Source of the DNA: JAENVU01 sp031362155
GTDB taxonomy: Bacteria; Actinomycetota; Acidimicrobiia; IMCC26256; JAENVU01
DNA length: 64,000 bases
Reading direction: 5' to 3'
NCBI GenBank assembly: GCA_031362155.1
Contig: JANLRZ010000245.1
Location: 6,022 to 70,021, forward strand
This document shows, piece by piece, positions 1 through 8,222 of this stretch; position 1 is the stretch's first letter, and every line of letters begins with the position of its first letter. The notes under the pieces are model-generated. The model searched no databases. It saw nothing but the letters and a program-made list of their open reading frames with translations, and was not told the DNA's origin. Made by a program: the position numbers and the translations under genes.

Positions 1-2501
1 ATCCACGCGTAGAGCAGCGACTGGGCGAATGGCGACGCCTTCTGCGTGTCGACGGTGACCATCCGCACCGTACGGGACCGGAGGTCGCGCAAGAGTTCGA
101 CCAGCGACGGCAGATCGAAGACGTCTTGGAGGCACTCACGAGTGGTCTCGAGAATGATCGGGAACGTTGGATGGCCCGACGCGACTTCGAGCAGCCCGGC
201 CGCGCGTTGGCGTTGCTGCCAGAGCGGGGTGCGTTCGCCGGGTCGGCGCCGGGGGAGGAGCAGGGCGCGGGCCGCAGCTTCCCGGAAGCGGGCACTGAAG
301 AGCGACGACCCGGGCAGTGCATTGATCACCAGATCCTCGACGGCGTCGGGGTCGAGGGCGAGGTCTTCGATCGGGAATCGTTCGACCGCATCGGGCAACC
401 GGAGGACGATGCCGTCGTCGCTCCAGAGCACCTGGACGTCGGTCCCGAGCCGCTCGGTGAGGGTCGCTCGGAGCGCCATGCCCCAGGGTGCGTGGACACG
501 TGCTCCAAAAGGGCTGAGGATGCACACCCGCCAGTCGCCGAGTTCGTCGGGGAACCGCTCCACCACGATGGTGCGGTCGTCGGGGATGGCGCCGGTGGCG
601 TCGCTCTGTTCTCTGAGGTACGCGACGAGATTGGTGGCGGCGAGTTCGTCGAGCGCGGTCGTCGCCCCCAGGTGCGCGATGGCCTCGGCGTCGGTCTTGG
701 TTCGCAGGTCCCGGGTGAAGGCACCGATGGCGCGACCCAACTCGATCGGTCGCCCGGGTTGGTCGCCGTGCCAGAACGGCATGCGACCCGGCTCGCCCGG
801 AGCCGGGAGCACGATCACCCGGTCGTGGGTGATCTGATCGATGCGCCAGGTGCTGGCGCCCAGCACGAACGTCTCGCCCGGCCTGCTCTCGTAGACCATC
901 TCCTCGTCGAGTTCGCCGACGCGCGTTCCTTCCGGGAGGAAGACGCCGAACAGTCCGCGGTCGGGGATCGTGCCGCCATTGGTGATGGCGATGCGACCGG
1001 CTCCGTCACGCGCCCGCACGGTTCCGGCCACGCGGTCCCACACGATGCGCGGGCGGAGCCCGGCGAACTCGTCGGAGGGGTAGCGACCGGCGAGGAGATC
1101 GAGCACGGCGGTGAAGGCTTCGTCGCCGAGTTCGGAGAAGTTCGCGGTCCGGCGCACCAGGGCGGCGAGCTCGTCGACCTTCCACTCGTCGACCGCGCTC
1201 ATGGCGACGATCTGCTGGGCGAGGACATCCAGCGGGTTACGGATGATCCGGGTGGACTCGATCGATCCGGACTGCATGCGATCGACGACGACCGCGACCT
1301 CGAGGAGGTCACCCCGGTACTTGGGGAAGATCTTGCCGGTGCTCGGCTCACCGACCTGGTGGCCGGCGCGGCCGATCCGCTGCAACCCGCGGCTCACCGC
1401 GCCTGGTGATTCGACCTGGATGACGAGATCGACGGTGCCCATGTCGATGCCGAGTTCGAGACTGCTGGTGGCCACCAGCGCTCGCAGCCGACCGGTCTTC
1501 AACTCGTCCTCGACCAAGAGGCGTTGCTCGCGGGCGAGCGAGCCGTGGTGGGCCTTGACCAGTTCCTCGCCGGCCAACTCGTTGAGGCGGGCGGCCAACC
1601 GCTCGGCGAGACGGCGCGCGTTGCAGAAGATCAGCGTGGTGTGGTGTGCCCGGATGAGATCGAGGATGCGCGGGTGGACGTGCGGCCAGATGCTGGCGCG
1701 GGCCTCGCCGTCGAGGGGTCCCGACGGTGGATCGTCCATGCGCGTCCCGAGCGCGGCCATATCTTCGATCGGCACGATGACCTCGAGGTCGAGCTCCTTG
1801 CGGGTGCCGGCGTCGACCACGGTGACCGGGCGGAGTTGGTGGTTCGATCGACCGCCGAGGAAACGCGCGATCTCGTCGAGCGGACGTTGCGTCGCCGAGA
1901 GCCCGATACGTTGCGGAGGTTGCTTCGTGATCGCTTCGAGCCGTTCGAGCGAGAGTGCGAGATGCGCGCCGCGTTTGGTGCCGGCCACGGCGTGGATCTC
2001 GTCGACAATGACATACCGGATGTCGCGCAGCGTGTCGCGGGCGCCCGACGTCAGCATGAGGTAGAGCGACTCGGGAGTCGTGATGAGAATGTCGGGTGGG
2101 CGGCGCCGCAACGCCGCTCGTTCTTTGGCGGGAGTGTCGCCGGTACGGATTCCGACGGTGGGCGTATGGAACGGGATCCCGAGCCGTTCCGCTGCGAGCG
2201 CGCTGCCCGTGAGCGGCGCACGGAGGTTCTTCTCGACGTCGACCGCGAGGGCCTTGATCGGCGACAGGTAGAGCACTCGGGTGCGTTCGGCCTTCGGTGG
2301 GACGGCCTCGGTGGCCAACTGATCGATGGCCCAGAGGAACGCGGCCAGGGTCTTGCCCGATCCGGTGGGGGCGAGGATCAGCGTGTGGTCGCCCGCGGCG
2401 ATGGCCGGCCACCCCTTGGCCTGGGCATCGGTGGGCGCGCCGAAGGTGGTGGTGAACCACTCCCGCACCGCGGGCGAGAACTGCTCGAGGATCTCCGCCA
2501 C
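1..2501 (-). CDS. lhr: Lhr-type large ATP-dependent helicase, C-terminus cut by window edge
   Basis: Superfamily 2 DNA/RNA helicase of the Lhr family, implicated in DNA repair and usually about 1500 aa in actinobacteria. About 833 codons are visible and no stop is reached before base 1. Motifs in order: Walker A APTGSGKT (residues 44-51), Walker B/motif II DEIH (167-170), motif III SATQ (202-205), then the second RecA domain with TSSLELGIDMG and motif VI QRIGRAGHQ, followed by the winged-helix and Lhr-core region. The GTG at 2501 is chosen because homology to helicase N-termini begins there (EILEQFSPAVREWF); its ribosome site is weak. It follows the transglutaminase gene by 41 bases in the same direction, so it may be co-transcribed. 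Confidence 0.93.
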   Translation of the reverse strand, partial: MAEILEQFSPAVREWFTTTFGAPTDAQAKGWPAIAAGDHTLILAPTGSGKTLAAFLWAIDQLATEAVPPKAERTRVLYLSPIKALAVDVEKNLRAPLTGSALAAERLGIPFHTPTVGIRTGDTPAKERAALRRRPPDILITTPESLYLMLTSGARDTLRDIRYVIVDEIHAVAGTKRGAHLALSLERLEAITKQPPQRIGLSATQRPLDEIARFLGGRSNHQLRPVTVVDAGTRKELDLEVIVPIEDMAALGTRMDDPPSGPLDGEARASIWPHVHPRILDLIRAHHTTLIFCNARRLAERLAARLNELAGEELVKAHHGSLAREQRLLVEDELKTGRLRALVATSSLELGIDMGTVDLVIQVESPGAVSRGLQRIGRAGHQVGEPSTGKIFPKYRGDLLEVAVVVDRMQSGSIESTRIIRNPLDVLAQQIVAMSAVDEWKVDELAALVRRTANFSELGDEAFTAVLDLLAGRYPSDEFAGLRPRIVWDRVAGTVRARDGAGRIAITNGGTIPDRGLFGVFLPEGTRVGELDEEMVYESRPGETFVLGASTWRIDQITHDRVIVLPAPGEPGRMPFWHGDQPGRPIELGRAIGAFTRDLRTKTDAEAIAHLGATTALDELAATNLVAYLREQSDATGAIPDDRTIVVERFPDELGDWRVCILSPFGARVHAPWGMALRATLTERLGTDVQVLWSDDGIVLRLPDAVERFPIEDLALDPDAVEDLVINALPGSSLFSARFREAAARALLLPRRRPGERTPLWQQRQRAAGLLEVASGHPTFPIILETTRECLQDVFDLPSLVELLRDLRSRTVRMVTVDTQKASPFAQSLLYAW

Positions 2502-2542
2502 CGTCGCACCGTACCCGCGAGGTGTGACCGGAATCCCAGGGT

Positions 2543-3448
2543 TCAGACCTCGACGACCTCGGAGGCTTGGAGCATGACGTTCCAGACGTTCCCGGGCATG
2601 TGGACCTCCGGGTTGCGGTACAGGGTCTGGAGCTGATCGAGCCGGTCATCGACCGTGGCGGCGAGGTCGGCCATCGTGTCGAACAGTGACAGATCGTCCG
2701 GGATCGGATCCTCGGGCTCCCAGTGCGCGCCCCACACATCCCACGGCTGCATCTCGATCTTGTTGAGCGCGGTCACGTCGAGTCGCAGGTTGCCGGCAAT
2801 CCAGAACGCGCCGTGCTCCTCGATGGCGGAGAGCCCGTACCGATCCGGATCCGCGGTGCCATGGCGCCAGGCCGTCCACGCCTGCCCGGCGATCACGAAC
2901 TCCTCCATCGTCAGATCGAGTGGATCTCCCGTGAAGCCGATGGCCTTGGTCCATGCATCGTCGAGCTGCGCATCGACCATCACCCAGCGCGACGCAGCAT
3001 CGTTCCAGTACTCGGCCACCCAATGGTCCTCGAAGTACCCGGGGCGAAAGTACGCGCCGAACCCGCAACGCGCGCGAGCCGGCACTCCGTGCGCGCGCAG
3101 GATCGCGACGGTCAGCGTCGCGAAACTCCGACAGCGGGCGGCGACCCGGCGACTCGGTGCGCGGGCTTCGGTAAGCGGTCGCGCGTCGATGGCGAGGGCG
3201 TGGTCGACGAGGACGGACGCGGCGCGCACGTTCACGGTCGCAGCTTGTGCGGTCGTGAGTTCGATGCCGTAGAACGGTGACGCGACGAGGTCGTAGACGA
3301 TGAGCCCTTGGACGGCTCGCACCACGTCGAGGATCGCCGGGTTCCCATCCGCGTCGAGCGCGAGATCGAAGCGATGGTGGCCGAGGTCGGTGAATGGCCC
3401 TGGGGTCGCGAACCACTGACGTGCCGCGGCGGCGGGTGGCTCAGCCAT
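2543..3448 (-). CDS. Transglutaminase-like domain protein
   Basis: 301 aa cytoplasmic protein with a transglutaminase-like (papain-fold) core. The catalytic triad is visible: Cys106 in RCRSFATLTVAILRAHGVPA, His142 in EDHWVAEYWN and Asp159 in WVMVDAQLDD. No signal peptide or membrane segment is seen. Bacterial members of this group are mostly uncharacterised cysteine peptidases or amidohydrolases, so a substrate cannot be named. Its ATG overlaps the end of the AtuA-C-like gene by 8 bases (ATGGCTGA), implying translational coupling. It therefore belongs to the amidase/AtuA unit, where an amide- or peptide-directed activity would fit. Confidence 0.85.
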   Translation of the reverse strand: MAEPPAAAARQWFATPGPFTDLGHHRFDLALDADGNPAILDVVRAVQGLIVYDLVASPFYGIELTTAQAATVNVRAASVLVDHALAIDARPLTEARAPSRRVAARCRSFATLTVAILRAHGVPARARCGFGAYFRPGYFEDHWVAEYWNDAASRWVMVDAQLDDAWTKAIGFTGDPLDLTMEEFVIAGQAWTAWRHGTADPDRYGLSAIEEHGAFWIAGNLRLDVTALNKIEMQPWDVWGAHWEPEDPIPDDLSLFDTMADLAATVDDRLDQLQTLYRNPEVHMPGNVWNVMLQASEVVEV

Positions 3449-3839
3449 GCCGCGTTCGTTCGGCGATCATCGCGCGGGCCCAGGTCACGTCCGGACGCGG
3501 TCGGCGAGCGGCGGCCGCGAACTCGTCGGGCACGTCGATCTCCATCCGCACCAGCGCGCCGCCCAGGCTCTTGCCCAGATTGTCGCTGCGCAACGAACGG
3601 GGCCCGCCGCCGCCGAGCGCGCCGCGCAGCACGAACTTCAGCGCCCGCACGTTGGCCGCCTCGTACCGGATGACCTCGCCAAGGGCCATCGATCCGAAGT
3701 GGGCCTTCACCCGGTCGGCGGTGACCTCACGCAGGATGAGGTCGTAGCCGGTGTCGTCGTAGGCGAACAGCGCGACATCGGACGTGTCGCCCTTGTCGCC
3801 CGCCCGATACCCGCAAAACTCCCGAAGTTGCACGCGCAT
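3441..3839 (-). CDS. AtuA C-terminal-domain-like protein (small ferredoxin-fold subunit)
   Basis: 132 aa protein matching the C-terminal domain found after DUF1446 in acyclic terpene utilisation protein AtuA. The conserved opening is LREFCGYRAGDKGDTSDVAL, with a later KFVLRGALGGGGPRSLRSD stretch. Here it is a separate gene downstream of the AtuA large-domain gene, the split arrangement common in actinobacteria. AtuA is required for citronellol/geraniol growth in pseudomonads, but its chemistry is not established. The ATG at 3839 follows a 91-base spacer with a repeated end (see repeat entry). Its stop overlaps the transglutaminase start. Confidence 0.85.
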   Translation of the reverse strand: MRVQLREFCGYRAGDKGDTSDVALFAYDDTGYDLILREVTADRVKAHFGSMALGEVIRYEAANVRALKFVLRGALGGGGPRSLRSDNLGKSLGGALVRMEIDVPDEFAAAARRPRPDVTWARAMIAERTRHG

Positions 3840-3941
3840 CAGACGTCCTGCTCTTCGGCTCGTCCGCTCGGTGGTTGAACCGCGCGTGCCGGGTCGGGAC
3901 GCTTCCGAGCTGCTCGCTGCGCTCGGTGCATCAGACGTCCT
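3836..3941. repeat. 14-bp direct repeat flanking the 91-bp spacer between the AtuA halves
   Basis: GCATCAGACGTCCT occurs at 3836-3849 and again at 3928-3941, a period of 92 bases. Read on the minus strand each copy contains GACGTCTGATGC: the first is the end and stop of the AtuA gene, the second sits directly at the ATG of the AtuA-C gene. Without the insert the two genes would meet in a TGATG stop/start overlap, so the spacer looks like a later duplication or insertion. It is GC-rich, with repeated GAGC/GCTCG words. Confidence 0.7.
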
Positions 3942-5307
3942 CCAGTGTCACTGAGATGGCGGGGTCGACGAGGGACTTGTCGACCAGGGTGGGCCAGATG
4001 CCGAGGAGTTCGGTGGGGGCACCGCCGCCTCGGCCGATGCCGGTCATCCCTGCGGGGGGCGCGCCGAGCGCGAGCGGGACGAGTTCGCGTCCCACGCTCG
4101 CCGCGGTCTTCTGATCGGCGCAGCGCCAGGCGATGCGCGCTACCACCTCGGGTGGTTCCGCGACGGTCGGGGGGACGGTGTCGCCGCCCAATGCGTTGAC
4201 CCCCCACATCTCGACCTCCCACTGATCGACGACGAGACCGGCCATCTCGACCCGTTGCATAAAGATCGCGGTGAGGGCGTCGGCCTTCTCGGACGCGTCG
4301 GGCCACGAGAACGCGACCCGGGTCTCACCGGACCATCCGGCGGGATACGCGAGCAGTGCCTTGTACGAATCGGTCGCCGGTGTGCCCCGAACGTCGCGGA
4401 CTTCGACCCGGTCGTTCCCGAGGTCGGTGAACCGAGCCGACGTGAAGTCGGCCACGACGTCGGGCGACAGATACGCGGCCGGATCATGGACCTCGTACAA
4501 CAACTGGTGGCGCACGGTGTCGAGATCGACCCGCCCTCCGGAGTCGGGGGGCTTGGTGATGATGGCGGTCCCGTCGGCCGTCACCTCGGCAATGGGGTAC
4601 GGGAGCTTCCAGGGCTCGGGGACCGTCCACCATTCACCGCTGAAGTTTCCACCCGCGACCTGTCCGGAACACTCGAGGAGGTGCCCGACCAGGATGCCGG
4701 CCGCGAGATGGTCCCAGTCGTCACGCGACCACCCGAACTCGTGGATCAACGGACCGAGGAACAGGGCCGCGTCGGCCACCCGGCCGGTGATCACGATGTC
4801 GGCACCCTGATCGAGCGCCTCTGCGATCGGGAACGCGCCGATGTACGCGGAGAAGAACAGCGCCTCCCCGCCCATGGTGTCGAAGGCGGCGCCGGTCTCG
4901 AGGTTGGCCAACCCGGCCGCCGTAGCCCCCTTGACCTCGGGCAACCGGCCCATGAGATCGTCGCCGAGCACCGTGGCGACCTTCAGGCCGGACCCGCCCA
5001 TCTGCGTCGCGGTCGCGATCGCCGCGTGGGCTGCCGCGCGTGGGTTGATGCCGCCGGAGTTCGTGATGACCTTGGTGCGTCCGTCGAGGATCGCGGGCAT
5101 GGCCGCACCGAGGTAGCGGGGGAGATCGCGGGTGTAGCCGAGGGTCTCGTCGCGTGCGCGGTCCTTCTGCAAGATCGCGAGCGTGAGTTCCGCGAGGGCT
5201 TCGAGGCAGAGATAGTCGACCCCGGCGTCGAGGAGACCCTTCACCGCCCGCGGCGTGTCGCCGTAGAACCCTTGACCGCCGCCGAGGCGGACGGCTCGAT
5301 CAGGCAT
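3931..5307 (-). CDS. Acyclic terpene utilization AtuA-family protein (DUF1446)
   Basis: 458 aa. It starts RAVRLGGGQGFYGDTP and carries the hallmarks of the AtuA/DUF1446 family: KVITNSGGINPRAAAH, then GLKVATVLGDDL, ITGRVADAALFLGPLIHEFGW, and HLLECSGQVAGGNFSGEW. No membrane segment is seen. The family is genetically linked to acyclic terpene and other branched-substrate catabolism without a proven reaction. The ATG at 5307 is chosen because it overlaps the upstream amidase stop by 8 bases (ATGCCTGA) and because the family homology starts here; a longer frame upstream lies inside the amidase gene. The C-terminal family domain is encoded separately at 3441-3839. Confidence 0.9.
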   Translation of the reverse strand: MPDRAVRLGGGQGFYGDTPRAVKGLLDAGVDYLCLEALAELTLAILQKDRARDETLGYTRDLPRYLGAAMPAILDGRTKVITNSGGINPRAAAHAAIATATQMGGSGLKVATVLGDDLMGRLPEVKGATAAGLANLETGAAFDTMGGEALFFSAYIGAFPIAEALDQGADIVITGRVADAALFLGPLIHEFGWSRDDWDHLAAGILVGHLLECSGQVAGGNFSGEWWTVPEPWKLPYPIAEVTADGTAIITKPPDSGGRVDLDTVRHQLLYEVHDPAAYLSPDVVADFTSARFTDLGNDRVEVRDVRGTPATDSYKALLAYPAGWSGETRVAFSWPDASEKADALTAIFMQRVEMAGLVVDQWEVEMWGVNALGGDTVPPTVAEPPEVVARIAWRCADQKTAASVGRELVPLALGAPPAGMTGIGRGGGAPTELLGIWPTLVDKSLVDPAISVTLEDV

Positions 5308-6742
5308 GGACCGGCGCGATCCGGCTCGCCCACGGCATCGCGACTTCCAGCTGCGCGCCCAGCCCGAGCAGAAGGTCTTCCCGACCCGGCGCCCCAATCA
5401 GGTGGACGCCGATCGGCAATCCGGACGCGCTCTGCCCGAGCGGTAACGAGATCGCGGGCTGGCCGGTCTGGTTGGTCACCGGGGTGAACGGCGTGAACGT
5501 GCCCCCGCGTCCGAATCCGACGAACGGTTCGGCGGGCGTCTGGAGCACCCCGAGTTCGGGCGGGAGTTCGCCGAGCGTGGGCGTGAGGAGGAGGTCGAAC
5601 CCGTCGGCCCACCATTGGACGAAGCGACGACTGAAGGCGCCCATGGCAAGCATGGCGTCCATGAGTTCGCCGCCGTTGGTGTTCCGGCCGCTCTCGGCGA
5701 GGATCCACGTGAGCGGTTCGATGTCGCCCTCGACGACCGGGCGGCCGATCTTGCGTTCGATCGCCATCACGCTCGACGTCGCCATCGCCGACCAGATCGG
5801 GAGGAAGGCGGTCATGCGTTCGGACTCGTCGAACGCGGCGGGGTGGGCGACCTCGAGAATGTGCCCGGCGGCTTCGAGCTGGCGACCGACGGCTTCGGTG
5901 ACCGCGACCGATTCGGCGTCAGCGAGGTCGGTGGTGCCGGGCATCGTGGTCATGATCCCGATGCGCAACGGCGCCGCGATGGGCGCGGTCACTGCGTCGA
6001 CGTAGGGCCGCTCGGGTGGGAACGGTGAGATCGGATCGCCCACTGCGGGACCGGCCACCGCGTCGAGCAGCGCGGCCGCGTCCCGCACTGAGCGCGTGAC
6101 CGCGAACTGCACCGAGAGCGGTCGCCCGATCTCGTCGCTCGCCGGCCCGACCGACGTGCGCCCGCGCGACGTCTTGAGCCCGACGAGACCGCAACAGGCG
6201 GCGGGGATACGGATCGAGCCGCCGCCATCGGACGCGTGGGCGAAGGGAACGAGCCCGGCGGCGACGGCCGCGGCCGACCCGCCGCTCGACCCTCCGGGGG
6301 TCCGGTTCAGATCCCAGGGATTATGGGTGGGCCCGAACGCGAGCGGCTCGGTGGTCGGCATGATGCCGAGTTCGGGGCTGCTCGTCCGACCGACGATGAC
6401 CAAGCCGGCGGCCTGGAAGCGCGCGGCGAGGTTGCTGGTGATGGGTGCACGCCAGTCCTCCTGCTTGAGTACGGGCACGCCGTCATAGGCGGGTTCGCCG
6501 GCGAGCGTGCAGGAGAGATCCTTCAACGCGAACGGCACGCCGGTGAAGGGACCGTGGGGCAAGGGGTGCGCGACTTCGGAGCGAGCGGCATCGAACCGAG
6601 TGGTCGTGAAGGCACGGACCTGGGGATCGACGGCCTCGATACGCGCAATCGCGGCCTCGACCAGCTCGGCGGCGGTCACCTCACCGGTGCGGACCAGCTC
6701 GGCCTGCGCGGTGGCGTCGAGGTGGGCAAGTGGATCTCCCAT
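5300..6742 (-). CDS. Amidase-signature hydrolase (tandem copy 1)
   Basis: 480 aa amidase-signature enzyme that hydrolyses a carboxamide to acid and amine or ammonia. The Ser-cisSer-Lys triad is visible: Lys74 (FALKDL), Ser152 (PGGSSGGS) and nucleophile Ser176 (DGGGSIRIP), with the 24-residue Ser-Ser spacing typical of the family. It is cytoplasmic with no signal peptide. ATG 6742 has a good ribosome site (GAAGGAG, 7 bases). It lies 12 bases after the stop of the preceding amidase paralogue and overlaps AtuA by 8 bases. It belongs with 6-aminohexanoate cyclic-dimer-hydrolase-like or aryl-amidase types rather than GatA, since no GatB/GatC is present. Substrate unknown. Confidence 0.92.
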   Translation of the reverse strand: MGDPLAHLDATAQAELVRTGEVTAAELVEAAIARIEAVDPQVRAFTTTRFDAARSEVAHPLPHGPFTGVPFALKDLSCTLAGEPAYDGVPVLKQEDWRAPITSNLAARFQAAGLVIVGRTSSPELGIMPTTEPLAFGPTHNPWDLNRTPGGSSGGSAAAVAAGLVPFAHASDGGGSIRIPAACCGLVGLKTSRGRTSVGPASDEIGRPLSVQFAVTRSVRDAAALLDAVAGPAVGDPISPFPPERPYVDAVTAPIAAPLRIGIMTTMPGTTDLADAESVAVTEAVGRQLEAAGHILEVAHPAAFDESERMTAFLPIWSAMATSSVMAIERKIGRPVVEGDIEPLTWILAESGRNTNGGELMDAMLAMGAFSRRFVQWWADGFDLLLTPTLGELPPELGVLQTPAEPFVGFGRGGTFTPFTPVTNQTGQPAISLPLGQSASGLPIGVHLIGAPGREDLLLGLGAQLEVAMPWASRIAPVHA

Positions 6743-6754
6743 TCAGGTACTCCT

Positions 6755-8203
6755 TCAGGTGGCGAAGATTCCGGGCCGCCGATCGGCCCATGGCATTGCC
6801 GTCTCGAGTTGGGCGGCGACGCCGAGCAACTGATCTTCCCGGTCGGCGGCCGCGACGAGTTGGATGCCGATCGGTAGCCCGGATGCGCTCATGCCCGTGG
6901 GCACCGAGATCGCGGGCTGGCCCGACACGTTGAACCCGGCCGCGAAGATCGCGTAGGGAGTCTGCAGGATCGTGTTCATGGCCGGGTCGCCATCGACGGG
7001 GTTCAGTGTGCCGAGCCGCGGCGGCACATCGGCGAGCGTCGGGGTGAGCAGGAGGTCATAGCCGGAGTGCCACCATTCCAACATGCGTCGCGTCCACGCG
7101 TGAGCGGTGTGGATCGTCTGCAGGTATTGCAGCGCGGTCACCTCCCGACCGGCCTCGGCGAGCGCCCACGTGCCGGGTTCGACATCCGCCGCCGTCACCG
7201 GTCGGCCCGCCATGCGTTCCAAATCCGTGACCAGGCCGAGGCCGTTCGCGGCGACGACGCTGAGGAAGGCAGTGATGAGTTCCGCGTCATCGAGCGCCTC
7301 GGGTGCCGCGATCTCCACGGTGTGCCCCAAGGCCTCGAGGGCGCGCGCCGCCGCCTCGGTCGCCGCCACGACTTCGGGATTGACTTCGCAGATTCCGCCC
7401 GGTGCGGTCGTGCGCAGGCCGATGCGCAACTGACCGACGTCGGCGCCGACCGCGGCGAGGAACGGTCGCGCCGGTGGCGGGGCCGAGTAGGGGTCGCCCG
7501 GCATCCGTCCGGCGACCAGGTCGAGAATCGCCGCGGAGTCGCGCACGGTGCGGGTCACCACGTGCCGCGCCACGAGACCGTTCCACACCTCGCCATCGTG
7601 CGGTCCGACCGACACGCGTCCGCGTGAAGGCTTGAGGCCGACCAATCCGCACTCGCTCGACGGCACGCGAATCGAGCCGCCGCCGTCGCCCGCGTGGCCG
7701 ACCGACACCATGCCGCTGGCGACCGCGGCGGCCGAGCCGCCGCTCGATCCACCGGTGCTGCGCTCGGGATCCCACGGGTTTCGCGTCGCGCCATAGGCAT
7801 GGGGTTCGGTGGTCACCTGCAAGCCGAATTCCGGAGTGTTGGTCTTGCCGATGATCACGAACCCGGCCTGTTCGAGCTTGTCGAACAGGTATGAGTTCAC
7901 CGTCGCGGTGTAGTTGATCGACTTCAGCAGGGTGTTGCCGAGGTGGAGTGGCGCGCCGGCCAGTTCGCCGTCGAGATCCTTGACCACGATCGGTACTCCG
8001 GCGAAGGGTCCGGACAACGACCCCGCGGCCTGGGACCGCGCGCGGTCGTAGAGCGGGTGGATGACCGCGTTCAGGTCGGGGTTGACCTGTTCGACGCGGG
8101 CGATCGCGGCCTCGACGAGTTCCGTCGCCGTGGCGTCGCCGTTGGCCACCAGCGCGGCCTGAGCGGTGGCGTCGAGCGAGGCGAGGTCGGGGGAATCGGT
8201 CAC
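6755..8203 (-). CDS. Amidase-signature hydrolase (tandem copy 2)
   Basis: 482 aa, clearly paralogous to its two neighbours over the whole length (shared opening LDATAQAALV, shared end MPWADRRPGIFAT-like). Triad: Lys75 (IVVKDL), cis-Ser153 (TGGSSGGS) and Ser177 (DGGGSIRVP). The GTG start at 8203 is supported by GGAG six bases upstream. It lies 19 bases from the preceding amidase and 12 from the next. It differs from copies 1 and 3 in the substrate-pocket region around residues 78-105 (DGELAGAPLHLGNTLLK), so the three may cut different amides. Cytoplasmic. Confidence 0.92.
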   Translation of the reverse strand: MTDSPDLASLDATAQAALVANGDATATELVEAAIARVEQVNPDLNAVIHPLYDRARSQAAGSLSGPFAGVPIVVKDLDGELAGAPLHLGNTLLKSINYTATVNSYLFDKLEQAGFVIIGKTNTPEFGLQVTTEPHAYGATRNPWDPERSTGGSSGGSAAAVASGMVSVGHAGDGGGSIRVPSSECGLVGLKPSRGRVSVGPHDGEVWNGLVARHVVTRTVRDSAAILDLVAGRMPGDPYSAPPPARPFLAAVGADVGQLRIGLRTTAPGGICEVNPEVVAATEAAARALEALGHTVEIAAPEALDDAELITAFLSVVAANGLGLVTDLERMAGRPVTAADVEPGTWALAEAGREVTALQYLQTIHTAHAWTRRMLEWWHSGYDLLLTPTLADVPPRLGTLNPVDGDPAMNTILQTPYAIFAAGFNVSGQPAISVPTGMSASGLPIGIQLVAAADREDQLLGVAAQLETAMPWADRRPGIFAT

Positions 8204-8222
8204 AAGATCTCCGGGAGGTTGG

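Noticed and set aside
126..2636. Plus-strand open frames opposite the helicase gene (427 and 370 codons)
   Set aside because: The minus strand carries every Lhr helicase motif in one continuous frame across this region.
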